From [Eubacterium] saphenum (GTDB lineage Bacteria > Bacillota > Clostridia > Oscillospirales > Ruminococcaceae), in NCBI GenBank assembly GCA_004555635.1, contig SFHN01000023.1, forward strand, positions 1 to 11,158: 11,158 nt of DNA, read 5' to 3'. Below are positions 1-7,089 of this stretch, one piece after another; positions within the stretch are counted from its first letter, which is position 1; the number at the start of each line of letters is the position of its first letter. The position numbers and the translations under genes are program-made. Below the pieces are notes generated by a model that was given only the letters and a program-made list of their open reading frames with translations, had not been told where the DNA came from and ran no database searches.

Positions 1-2
1 AG

Positions 3-641
3 GAGGCGTGCGTCGTTATGCCCTATTATGTAAATACCATAAAGCCCGAGCAGAAGGAGAAGATGACCTTCATCACAAACTTTAACGTCCCTGTCGGATG
101 GAGAAGCCAGTATTGCGGTCTGTTTTCCCAGCAGGTAAACGGTGTTACATATTTCTTTATCGACAACGAGTATTACTTCAAGCGCAACAACGGTCTTTAC
201 GGCTATTTTGACGACGGCGAGAGATATGTTTTCTTCTCCCGCGCTGTCCTTGAAATGCTGAAGTACATTGACTTCAAGCCGCAGATTATCAACTCCAACG
301 ACTGGCAGTGCGCGCTTATCCCTGTATACTACAACCTGTTCTACAAGGACCAGTGGGGTTACGGCAACATCAAGCAGGTGTTCACAATTCACAACATCGG
401 CTATCAGGGCAGGTACGGTCTTGACCTTGTAAAGGATATTGTCGGAATCCGCCCGCAGGACGTTTCCATACTCGCATACGACGGCGACATCAACTTCATG
501 AAGGGCGCTATCGAGGTTGCCGACAAGGTGGTTGACAAGCAGATGCGCATTGTTCAGGAAATCGCGTCGCTGCTCGGTGAAACCGCTGCGGAAACTAAGA
601 TTGCACTCACTAAATTAAAGGAGTCGATACAGGATGAATGA
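3..641 (+). CDS. glgA: GlgA N-terminal half fused in frame to a HydS-like C-terminal tail (5' partial)
   Basis: The frame is open to the left edge: the codons before the first ATG (position 18) read E-A-C-V-V and continue into MPYY, matching the usual GlgA segment R-V-V-M-P-Y-Y. That ATG is therefore internal, and the AGGAGG at 1-6 is coding, not a ribosome site. Counting from residue 1 at position 18, residues 1 to about 172 are GT5 glycogen/starch synthase catalytic domain, with VPVGWRSQYCGLF, FIDNEYYFKR, DDGERYVFFSRA, NDWQ, FTIHNIGYQG and FMKGAIEVADK. GlgA should continue with a VSPTYA-like motif and a second Rossmann domain. Instead, after A-D-K-V-V the frame runs into D-K-Q-M-R-I-V-Q-E-I-A-S-L-L-G-E-T and stops. 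From memory, that tail is the C-terminus of PAS-containing sensory [FeFe] hydrogenases, which fits the downstream genes. The product lacks the C-terminal glycosyltransferase lobe, so it should not work as a glycogen synthase. It may be a real fusion or deletion, or an assembly chimera. Confidence 0.8.
   Translation, partial: EACVVMPYYVNTIKPEQKEKMTFITNFNVPVGWRSQYCGLFSQQVNGVTYFFIDNEYYFKRNNGLYGYFDDGERYVFFSRAVLEMLKYIDFKPQIINSNDWQCALIPVYYNLFYKDQWGYGNIKQVFTIHNIGYQGRYGLDLVKDIVGIRPQDVSILAYDGDINFMKGAIEVADKVVDKQMRIVQEIASLLGETAAETKIALTKLKESIQDE
519..542 (+). other. Chimera junction between GlgA-like and HydS-like coding sequence
   Basis: GlgA similarity ends at A-D-K-V-V (519-533) and HydS-like similarity begins at V-V-D-K-Q (from about 528). 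The hexamer GACAAG occurs twice, at 522-527 and 534-539, separated by GTGGTT. Short shared sequence of this kind is what microhomology-mediated deletion leaves behind, and it is also where a short-read assembler can cross between loci. The exact breakpoint cannot be fixed from this sequence alone. Confidence 0.6.
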
Positions 642-1806
642 CCTTTGCGCTGATATCGGCTACAAAAGCATAAACCACCACGGCGAGCAGCTTTGCGGCG
701 ACCACGTTGACATTGTCGAACAGGACGACTGCTCAACCGTTATCGTCTTAGCGGACGGTCTTGGCAGCGGCGTTAAGGCAAGCATTTTGTCAACGCTCAC
801 GTCAAAGATTATCTCCACGATGATGGCTTCGGGTCTTTCGCTCGAGCAGTGCGTTGATACCATCGCAGCAACGCTCCCTGTGGACACTCAGCGCGGCGTA
901 GCCTATTCCACGTTCACGATTATCCACCTGATAAACAACACAACCGCCGAGCTTATCCAGTACGACAACCCGCATGTTATCCTCATTCGTGATTACCAGA
1001 ACTACGACTACCCAACAACCGAGATGAACATCGGCGGCAAGAAGATTTTCAAGTCGCTTATTCAGCTTTGCGAAAACGATATTTTCATCGCAATGAGCGA
1101 CGGCTGCCCGCACGCGGGTATCGGCACGGCGTACAACTTCGGCTGGAAACGCGAGGATATAATCACGTTTATGGAGTCGATTTCACCCGTCGGATACACC
1201 GCGAAAACGCTGTCTACGATACTTGTTGACGAGGTTGACAAGCTATACGGCAGAAAGCCCGGAGATGACGCGACAGCCTGCGTTGTGCGCATTAGAAAGC
1301 GTGTTCCGATGAATATGCTGTTCGGTCCGCCCTCAAACCGCGACGACGCTGACAGAATGATGAGCCTGTTCTTCTCAAAGGAGGGAAAGCACATCATCTG
1401 CGGCGGCACGACAAGCTCGATTGCGGCGCGCTATCTCGGCAAGCCGCTGAAAGCTTCGCTAAGCTTTGAGCGAAGCGACGTTCCCCCGATTGCCAGCATA
1501 GAGGGCGTTGACCTAGTGACCGAGGGAGTAATCACGGTGAATAAGGTGCTTGAATACGCCCGCGATTATCTCGACAAAAACGAGCTTTACGAGCAGTGGA
1601 GCTTCAAGCGCGACGGCGCTTCGCTTATATGCCAGCTTCTTTTCGAGGAGGCGACCGACATCAACTTCTATGTCGGCAGGGCGGTAAATCCCGCACACCA
1701 GAATCCCGATTTGCCCATAAACTTCAACATCAAGATGAACCTTGTCGAGGAGCTTTCAAAGTGTCTGAAACAGATGGGCAAGCACATTAAGGTAAGTTAT
1801 TTTTAA
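634..1806 (+). CDS. SpoIIE family PP2C-type serine/threonine phosphatase of the hydrogenase operon
   Basis: The 390-residue protein starts at ATG 634, supported by AAAGGAG at 617-623 (10-nt spacer) inside the end of the preceding gene, which it overlaps by 8 nt, suggesting translational coupling. Residues 1 to about 220 form a SpoIIE/PP2C domain: G-D-H at 22-24, VLADGLGSG with metal-binding D41, a YDNP motif, MSDG with D156, and GDDAT at 210-214. These are the usual Mn/Mg-coordinating aspartates, so phosphoserine/threonine hydrolase activity is expected, in the cytoplasm as no signal peptide or membrane segment is seen. Residues about 222-390 carry a separate region with GKHIICGGTTSSIAARYLG and a PPI-x5-GVDLVTEGVIT stretch; I recognise it only as a companion of phosphatases in such operons and know no function for it. 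Its place between a HydS-like tail and a hydrogenase suggests a role in redox/H2 signalling (inference). The substrate is unknown. Confidence 0.85.
   Translation: MNDLCADIGYKSINHHGEQLCGDHVDIVEQDDCSTVIVLADGLGSGVKASILSTLTSKIISTMMASGLSLEQCVDTIAATLPVDTQRGVAYSTFTIIHLINNTTAELIQYDNPHVILIRDYQNYDYPTTEMNIGGKKIFKSLIQLCENDIFIAMSDGCPHAGIGTAYNFGWKREDIITFMESISPVGYTAKTLSTILVDEVDKLYGRKPGDDATACVVRIRKRVPMNMLFGPPSNRDDADRMMSLFFSKEGKHIICGGTTSSIAARYLGKPLKASLSFERSDVPPIASIEGVDLVTEGVITVNKVLEYARDYLDKNELYEQWSFKRDGASLICQLLFEEATDINFYVGRAVNPAHQNPDLPINFNIKMNLVEELSKCLKQMGKHIKVSYF
1453..1476 (+). repeat. Intragenic inverted repeat with two competing stems
   Basis: GCTTCGCT (1453-1460) is perfectly complementary to AGCGAAGC (1469-1476), with an 8-nt loop. 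The overlapping pair AAAGCTT (1450-1456) and AAGCTTT (1461-1467) could form an alternative 7-bp stem. Both lie within the phosphatase coding sequence at its poorly characterised C-terminal region. There is no following U-run, so it is not a terminator. It may be chance. Confidence 0.35.
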
Positions 1807-1820
1807 GAGGATTAAAACGC

Positions 1821-3254
1821 ATGAGAAAGTTTGATACAACCGTTCAGTACCTCAAATACAAGGTGCTAAGAGAAGTTGCACGTCAGGCGTGGAACGATAC
1901 CCTGCTTGACAATGTGCTTGATATCCCCAAGATAATCGTACCGGGAAAGACTCCCACGATGCGCTGCTGCGTATACAAGGAGCGCGCAATACTTGCGGAG
2001 CGCGTTAAGATTGCTATGGGCGGACAGAAGGATAATCCCAACATTATCGAGGTTATCGACATCGCGTGTGACGAGTGTCCCGCTGCGGGCTATGAGGTCA
2101 CTGATTCCTGCCGCGGCTGCCTTGCTCACCGCTGCGAAAATGCCTGCAAGCGCGGCGCAATTTCTTTCGACCATAACCACGTTGCGCACATTGACAAGTC
2201 GAAGTGCGTTGAGTGCGGTCAGTGCGCAAAGGTTTGCCCCTACACCGCAATCATCAACCGCAAGCGCCCTTGTCAGAACGCCTGCAAGGTAAAGGCAATC
2301 TCAATTAACGAGGAAAACGCTGCTGAAATCGACAACAGCAAGTGCATTCAGTGCGGCGCGTGCGTTTACCAGTGCCCGTTCGGCGCAATTATGGACAAGT
2401 CGTATATGCTCAATGTAATTGACATCCTGAAGGCGGGCGAGCGCGGAAAGAACTACAAGACCTATGCAATCGTAGCGCCCTCAATTTCCAGCCAGTTTGT
2501 ATACGCTAAGCTCGAACAGGTGGTTACCGGATTAAAGGAGCTCGGCTTCCACACGGTAATCGAGGCTGCGCTCGGCGCGGATATGGTTGCGCTGTCCGAG
2601 GGCAAGGAGCTTGTAGAAAAGGGCTTTTTGACCAGCAGCTGCTGTCCTGCGTTTGTGCAGTACATAAAGAGTGCGTTCCCCGAAATGGCTGATAACATCT
2701 CGCACAATCTTTCACCTATGGCGGCAATCGCAAAGTACATCAAGGACACAACCGAAAATGCAAAGATAGTGTTCATCGGTCCCTGCACCGCGAAGAAAGC
2801 GGAGGTTCAGCTCGACAGCGTAAAGCCGTATGTTGACGCGGTAATCACGTTTGAGGAGCTTCAGGCGCTGTTCGACAGCCGCGATATTGATATAACGACA
2901 TTACCCAACGGAGTGCTTGACAACGCAAGCTATTTCGGAAGAATATTCGCTCGCTGCGGCGGACTTTCCGACGCGGTTGCCGAGTCGCTTAAAGAGCAGG
3001 GATATGACGACTTTGAACTTAAGCCGATTGCGTGCGATGGCATTGAGGCTTGCAGAACGGCGCTTCTTAAAAAGAGCAAGAATGTTCTTGACTGCAACTT
3101 CATCGAGGGAATGGCGTGTATAGGCGGCTGTATCGGCGGTGCCGGCTGCCTGACCCACGGCGAGAAGAACAAGACTGAAGTTGACAAGTACGGCAAGCAG
3201 GCGATGGAGAAAACAATCTCCTCTGCGGTGTCCGTTCTGAACTATCCTAATTAA
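1821..3254 (+). CDS. Monomeric [FeFe] hydrogenase, group B type
   Basis: The 477-residue cytoplasmic enzyme would interconvert protons plus electrons (probably from reduced ferredoxin) and H2. The three H-cluster motifs are intact: L1 TSSCCPAF at 271-278 (C274 the likely proton-relay cysteine, C275 a cluster ligand), L2 PCTAKKAE at 321-328, and L3 beginning E429 with C433 and C437, giving four ligands C275, C322, C433 and C437. Two ferredoxin-like motifs sit at C129/C132/C135/C139 and C175/C178/C181/C185. Further cysteines at C83, C86, C97, C100, C105, C109, C151 and C155 could bind additional Fe-S centres. The N-terminal layout (MRCCVYKER, then CDEC and CRGC) and the L3 ending GGAGC rather than GGGQP indicate group B, not the group A HydA of electron-bifurcating complexes. 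No PAS domain is present, so this is the catalytic partner, not the sensor. The start follows AAGAGG at 1805-1810, 14 nt after the phosphatase stop. HydEFG maturases, needed for the H-cluster, are not in the window. Confidence 0.92.
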   Translation: MRKFDTTVQYLKYKVLREVARQAWNDTLLDNVLDIPKIIVPGKTPTMRCCVYKERAILAERVKIAMGGQKDNPNIIEVIDIACDECPAAGYEVTDSCRGCLAHRCENACKRGAISFDHNHVAHIDKSKCVECGQCAKVCPYTAIINRKRPCQNACKVKAISINEENAAEIDNSKCIQCGACVYQCPFGAIMDKSYMLNVIDILKAGERGKNYKTYAIVAPSISSQFVYAKLEQVVTGLKELGFHTVIEAALGADMVALSEGKELVEKGFLTSSCCPAFVQYIKSAFPEMADNISHNLSPMAAIAKYIKDTTENAKIVFIGPCTAKKAEVQLDSVKPYVDAVITFEELQALFDSRDIDITTLPNGVLDNASYFGRIFARCGGLSDAVAESLKEQGYDDFELKPIACDGIEACRTALLKKSKNVLDCNFIEGMACIGGCIGGAGCLTHGEKNKTEVDKYGKQAMEKTISSAVSVLNYPN

Positions 3255-3265
3255 ACATAAAACGT

Positions 3266-3299
3266 AACGCTCGGGAAGTTTTCTTTCCGAGCGTTTTCT
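3266..3299 (+). terminator. Rho-independent terminator of the hydrogenase operon
   Basis: AACGCTCGG (3266-3274) pairs perfectly with CCGAGCGTT (3287-3295). The stem can extend inward by about three pairs (GAA with TTT, one a G-U wobble), leaving a 6-nt loop. The U-rich stretch TTTTCT follows on the plus strand. It begins 11 nt after the hydrogenase stop codon, where an operon terminator is expected. Confidence 0.85.
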
Positions 3300-3310
3300 A
3301 TGCCTTTTTG

Positions 3311-3346
3311 AATAAAACCGCCCCCGTAAAATGACGGAGGCGGTTT
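3311..3346 (-). terminator. Rho-independent terminator of the pth-mfd-zinc ribbon operon
   Basis: AAACCGCC (3315-3322) pairs with GGCGGTTT (3339-3346), with a further CCG/CGG pairing inside after one mismatch and an 8-nt AT-rich loop. Read on the minus strand, the stem runs into TTTTATT, so it fits best as the end of the minus-strand operon, whose last gene stops 4 nt away. The plus strand has only TTT before CGGG, so stopping in that direction would be weaker. Confidence 0.8.
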
Positions 3347-3350
3347 CGGG

Positions 3351-3584
3351 TTAATTCCGGTTAGCTTTTTTTGAGTTCAGGAGCATTCTTATGTCGCTTT
3401 GCTCAATCCACTCCTCGGTATACCCGCAGGAGCAGCAGATATAGCGCCTGATGTTAATCACTCCCGCGAGAATTGTAAGCCCCGTCTGAATGTTGTTCCC
3501 GTGCGAAGCGTCGGGATGCCCGTCGTTTACAATGAACACGATGTCGCTCCCGCCGCATTTCGGGCATTTTCTGCTGTTTTTCAT
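3351..3584 (-). CDS. Small zinc-ribbon protein, function unknown
   Basis: The product is 77 residues from ATG 3584. I prefer this to the in-frame TTG at 3593 because AAAGGA (3594-3599) lies 9 nt before the ATG but directly abuts the TTG. C7-P-K-C10-G-G near the N-terminus and C50-C-S-C53-G-Y near the C-terminus make two zinc knuckles of a four-cysteine ribbon. Between them lies a GNNIQTGL stretch, and Y-T-E-E-W-I follows the second knuckle. I recognise the pattern (GNNI, then a CGYTEEWI-like ending) from small hypothetical zinc-ribbon proteins of Clostridia, annotated only as possible nucleic-acid binders. The gene begins 5 nt past the mfd stop with its ribosome site inside mfd, so it is probably coupled to mfd translation. 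No signal peptide is seen. Function is unknown. Confidence 0.75.
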   Translation of the reverse strand: MKNSRKCPKCGGSDIVFIVNDGHPDASHGNNIQTGLTILAGVINIRRYICCSCGYTEEWIEQSDIRMLLNSKKANRN

Positions 3585-3589
3585 AGCAT

Positions 3590-6500
3590 TCAATCCTTTC
3601 CCGTCTTACCGGGTTTATCCATCGCGCCGATAACCTGCTTCATCAGCTCAAGCGGCGCCTCGCCCTTCTGCGTAGCTACGACAAGCCGCAGCTTTCCTAT
3701 TGTTTCGAGCCGCGCGCGCTTTCCGACTGCCGCGTTTACTGCCGCAACCTTTTCCATATCGGGCTTTGACAGGAAGAAAGTCATCTCCGAGTTGTTTTGC
3801 GTTATCTCGGTAACATTCGAGGCTCTTGCCATACTTCTTAACCGCGCGATTTCCACAAGCCCGATAACCGACTTCGGCGGCTCACCGTAGCGGTCGATAA
3901 GCTCGTCGAGAATATCAAGCTTATCCTCCTCTGTCTGTATCCGCGCGATTTTGCGGTAGCAGTCAACTCGCTGTGACTGATTTGAGATATACTTCTCGGG
4001 GATAAACGCGTCTATGCGGATATCGACAAGGCAGTCCTCGTGCGGGACGGTTTCTTCGCCGCGCTCCTCGCGGACAGCCTCTTCAAGAAGCTGCAAGTAC
4101 ATATCGTAGCCGACGTTTGCAAGGTGTCCCGACTGCGAAGCGCCGAGGATACTTCCCGCGCCGCGTATCTCGAGGTCTGCAAGCGCAATGCGGAAGCCGC
4201 TTCCGAACTGCGTAAATTCTCGAATAGCGTCAAGCCGCCGCTGCGACACCTCCGTCAGCACCTTTCCCGGCTCAAACGTGAAATACGCATACGCGCGCTT
4301 GTTTGTTCTGCCGACGCGGCCGCGAAGCTGATGAAGCTGCGCAAGCCCCATTTTGTCCGCCTGCTCGATGATAAGCGTGTTTACATTCGGCACGTCAACG
4401 CCCGTTTCGATAATCGTCGTGCAGACAAGTATGTCGATTTCGCCGCCAAGCAGCTTTCGCCACACCTCAAGGATTTCGTCCTCGCTCATCTTTCCGTGCG
4501 CAACGCCGATTGCCGCATCGGGTAGAAGTTCCTGTAATTTCGCCGCCGTGCTGAAAATCGTGTCAATTCTGTTGTGGACGTAGTAGACCTGACCGTTTCG
4601 GCGAAGCTCCTTTTGAATTGCCCCCGCGATAACACCCCAGTCGTGCTCCATAACGTAGGTGGAAATCGGGCGGCGGTCCTGCGGCGGTTCGTCAAGAACG
4701 CTCATATCGCGGATTCCGCTCATCGCCATATTAAGCGTGCGGGGGATAGGCGTTGCCGAAAGCGTCAGTATGTCAACCCCGCGGAAAAGCTCCTTGAACT
4801 TATCCTTGTGGGCAACTCCGAAGCGCTGCTCCTCGTCGATGATAACAAGCCCCAAATCCTTGAACTTGATGTCGTTCTGAATTATCCTGTGCGTTCCGAT
4901 AAGAAGGTCGATTTTGCCCTTCTTCAGCTTTTCGAGAATTTCGCGCTGTTCTGCCGCAGAGCGGTAGCGCGTCATAAGCTCAATGTTTATCGGGAAGCCT
5001 TCCATACGGGTAGATGCCGTCTGAAAATGCTGCCACGCAAGCACCGTTGTCGGCACAAGCAGCGCGCACTGTTTTCCCGCTTCAACGCACTTGAACGCCG
5101 CGCGCAGCGCAACCTCCGTCTTGCCGAAGCCGACATCGCCGCACAGCAGGCGCTCCATCGGCCGCGGTCTCATCATATCCGACTTTATCTCGTCGATACA
5201 GCGAAGCTGCGAATCGGTTTCGATATACGGGAAGTGCTGCTCGAAATCATCCTGAAAATCGTCGTCGGGCGGGAATGCATAGCCCTCGCTGTTCATTCGT
5301 TCTGCGTAAAGCTTGATAAACTCCGCCGCCATTTCCTTTGCGGCAGCTTTTGCGCGGGTCTTTGAGCGCCGCCACTGCTCGGAGTTCAGCTTGTTCAGCT
5401 TAACCGTCGAGGTGTCAGCGGTTCCGATATACCGCGAAATCATATCAAGCTGCGTAACGGGGACAAACAGCACGTCCGCGCCTGCGTATTTTATGCGGAT
5501 ATAGTCCTTCAGCACTCCGTCCGAAGCAATCTGCCGAACGCCTTCAAACACGCCGATACCGTGCGAGGCGTGAACGACAAGGTCGCCCACCGAGATATCC
5601 GACAGCGAGCGGATTTCCTCGCCGCGCTTTTTCTTTACGGGTCTGCGGCGTTCCGCGTGAACCGCCGTATGGGTGAATACTGCGATTTTCTGCTCCTGAT
5701 ATTCCATACCCGCCGAAAGCGTTCCCTGCGCGACAAGTATATACCCGTCGGGGTTGTACTTCGGGTTTAGGGTGTATATAGCGCTGAAGCCGTCGTTTCG
5801 CAGGTCGTCCGCAAGGTTTTTCGCACCCTTTTCCGTTCCCGCAAGAACAAGGCAGGAGAACCCTCGCTCGACAAACACCTTCAGTTCGTCCTCCAGAAGC
5901 CCGTATTCGCCGCTCCACGGCGGAGTCTGCACCGCTGCCTGAACGTTGATTATCGTGCCAAGCTCCAGTCCGCCGCCGCGCACAAACGCGTCAAAGTACA
6001 CCGTCGCGCGCCGTGTGAGTAGGTCGTTAAGCTCCGCTTTCGTAAGCATATACCGCTCCAGACCCTTGCATATACGTCCCTCGTCTGTCAGCAGCTTCAA
6101 ATCCTCGGTGTGGCGTATCGCCGCCGCGCGAAAGCTTTCGCGCACCGACGTGTTCTCGCAGATGAAAACGCGCCCCGTGTAGTCAAACGCGGTCGCTTCC
6201 GTTTCATAGCACAGCGGAAAAAACCTGTCGGACACGCTCTGCGAAAGCCCGCCGCGAATGCGCTCCGCCTCGTCAAGCAGCCTTGCCCTAAGCTCCTCCG
6301 CGCGCTTTCCGCGAAGCTTTTTCGCAAGCTCCTCTATCCTTTCCGCAAGCACCTCGGGGCTGTCAAACAACGTTTCCGAAGCGGGTGAAATGCTCGCTTT
6401 GGCATAGCTGTCCGCGCGGCGCTGCGTGTCGGGGTCGAAGTCGGAAATGCTGTCAACCGTGTCGCCCCAAAGCTCAATGCGAAACGGCTTTTGCGAGCTT

Positions 6501-7063
6501 GGCGGAAACACATCGACAATTCCGCCGCGCACAGAAAACTGCCCCGCGCCCTCGATTAAATCCGTTCGCGAATAGCCTGAAGCGACAAGGCGCTTTACAA
6601 GTTCCTCCTGCTCTATTTCGTCGCCCTCCGAAAGGTTAATCGTTCGCTTTTCCAGTTCATCTGCGGGCAGGGTGAGCTGCGCCGCCGCTTCCGCTGTCGC
6701 AACAAGCGCTCTGCATTTGCCCGAAATCGCCGCCGAGAGCGCGAAAATGCGCTTGTACTCATACTCTCGCGAAGCCGCCTCGATGTTGCCGAGCAAAAGC
6801 TCACGGGCGGGGTAGAGAAGCGCGGTTTCCTCACCTGTCATCGCGTTGATGTCCTGAACAAGCTTCTGCGCTTCGCCCTCGCTTTCCGTGATAACAAGCG
6901 CGGGCATCCCGCTTTCATCAGATATCAGCGCGCTGATGAAATGCGCCTTGTGAATATGCGAAACACCCGTCACAAGGGCGGGCAGCTCGGGATTTTTGCT
7001 AAGATAGTCGGAAAGCCGCTTGTAGTCGGAATTCTGCTTCGCTGAACTGATAAAAAAATCCAT
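3590..7063 (-). CDS. mfd: Transcription-repair coupling factor Mfd
   Basis: This 1157-residue protein has the usual length (E. coli Mfd is 1148). Mfd is a DNA translocase that removes RNA polymerase stalled at lesions and recruits UvrA for nucleotide excision repair. Residues 1 to about 310 form the UvrB-like N-terminal module, with the FSVRGGIVDVFPP segment. About 489-550 is the CarD-like RNA-polymerase-interaction domain (VGDLVVHASHGIGVFEG). The RecG-like translocase follows: Walker A GDVGFGKT at 642-649, DEEQ box at 743-746, LTLSATPIPRTLN, and helicase-C motifs including TTIIETGVDVPN and QLRGRVGRT. The C-terminal TRCF domain begins near D1014 (DIRIDAFIPEKYI). All key motifs are intact. The start has AAAGAGG about 6 nt upstream. 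It lies 26 nt after pth and just before the zinc-ribbon gene, in one apparent operon driven from the promoter upstream of pth. Confidence 0.97.
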   Translation of the reverse strand: MDFFISSAKQNSDYKRLSDYLSKNPELPALVTGVSHIHKAHFISALISDESGMPALVITESEGEAQKLVQDINAMTGEETALLYPARELLLGNIEAASREYEYKRIFALSAAISGKCRALVATAEAAAQLTLPADELEKRTINLSEGDEIEQEELVKRLVASGYSRTDLIEGAGQFSVRGGIVDVFPPSSQKPFRIELWGDTVDSISDFDPDTQRRADSYAKASISPASETLFDSPEVLAERIEELAKKLRGKRAEELRARLLDEAERIRGGLSQSVSDRFFPLCYETEATAFDYTGRVFICENTSVRESFRAAAIRHTEDLKLLTDEGRICKGLERYMLTKAELNDLLTRRATVYFDAFVRGGGLELGTIINVQAAVQTPPWSGEYGLLEDELKVFVERGFSCLVLAGTEKGAKNLADDLRNDGFSAIYTLNPKYNPDGYILVAQGTLSAGMEYQEQKIAVFTHTAVHAERRRPVKKKRGEEIRSLSDISVGDLVVHASHGIGVFEGVRQIASDGVLKDYIRIKYAGADVLFVPVTQLDMISRYIGTADTSTVKLNKLNSEQWRRSKTRAKAAAKEMAAEFIKLYAERMNSEGYAFPPDDDFQDDFEQHFPYIETDSQLRCIDEIKSDMMRPRPMERLLCGDVGFGKTEVALRAAFKCVEAGKQCALLVPTTVLAWQHFQTASTRMEGFPINIELMTRYRSAAEQREILEKLKKGKIDLLIGTHRIIQNDIKFKDLGLVIIDEEQRFGVAHKDKFKELFRGVDILTLSATPIPRTLNMAMSGIRDMSVLDEPPQDRRPISTYVMEHDWGVIAGAIQKELRRNGQVYYVHNRIDTIFSTAAKLQELLPDAAIGVAHGKMSEDEILEVWRKLLGGEIDILVCTTIIETGVDVPNVNTLIIEQADKMGLAQLHQLRGRVGRTNKRAYAYFTFEPGKVLTEVSQRRLDAIREFTQFGSGFRIALADLEIRGAGSILGASQSGHLANVGYDMYLQLLEEAVREERGEETVPHEDCLVDIRIDAFIPEKYISNQSQRVDCYRKIARIQTEEDKLDILDELIDRYGEPPKSVIGLVEIARLRSMARASNVTEITQNNSEMTFFLSKPDMEKVAAVNAAVGKRARLETIGKLRLVVATQKGEAPLELMKQVIGAMDKPGKTGKD

Positions 7064-7089
7064 AGTTTTCCTCTTTGATAAAAGTAAGA

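Noticed and set aside
3582..3593. TTG at 3593 as the zinc-ribbon start (80 residues)
   Set aside because: The AAAGGA directly abuts this codon; it is correctly spaced for the ATG at 3584.
3399..3890. Plus-strand open frame spanning the zinc-ribbon gene and the end of mfd
   Set aside because: It crosses two real minus-strand genes in antisense, has no ribosome site, and shows no family resemblance.
4574..5365. A 263-codon open frame on the plus strand within mfd
   Set aside because: Basic, arginine-rich translation with no motif, antisense to the helicase core of mfd. A shadow frame.
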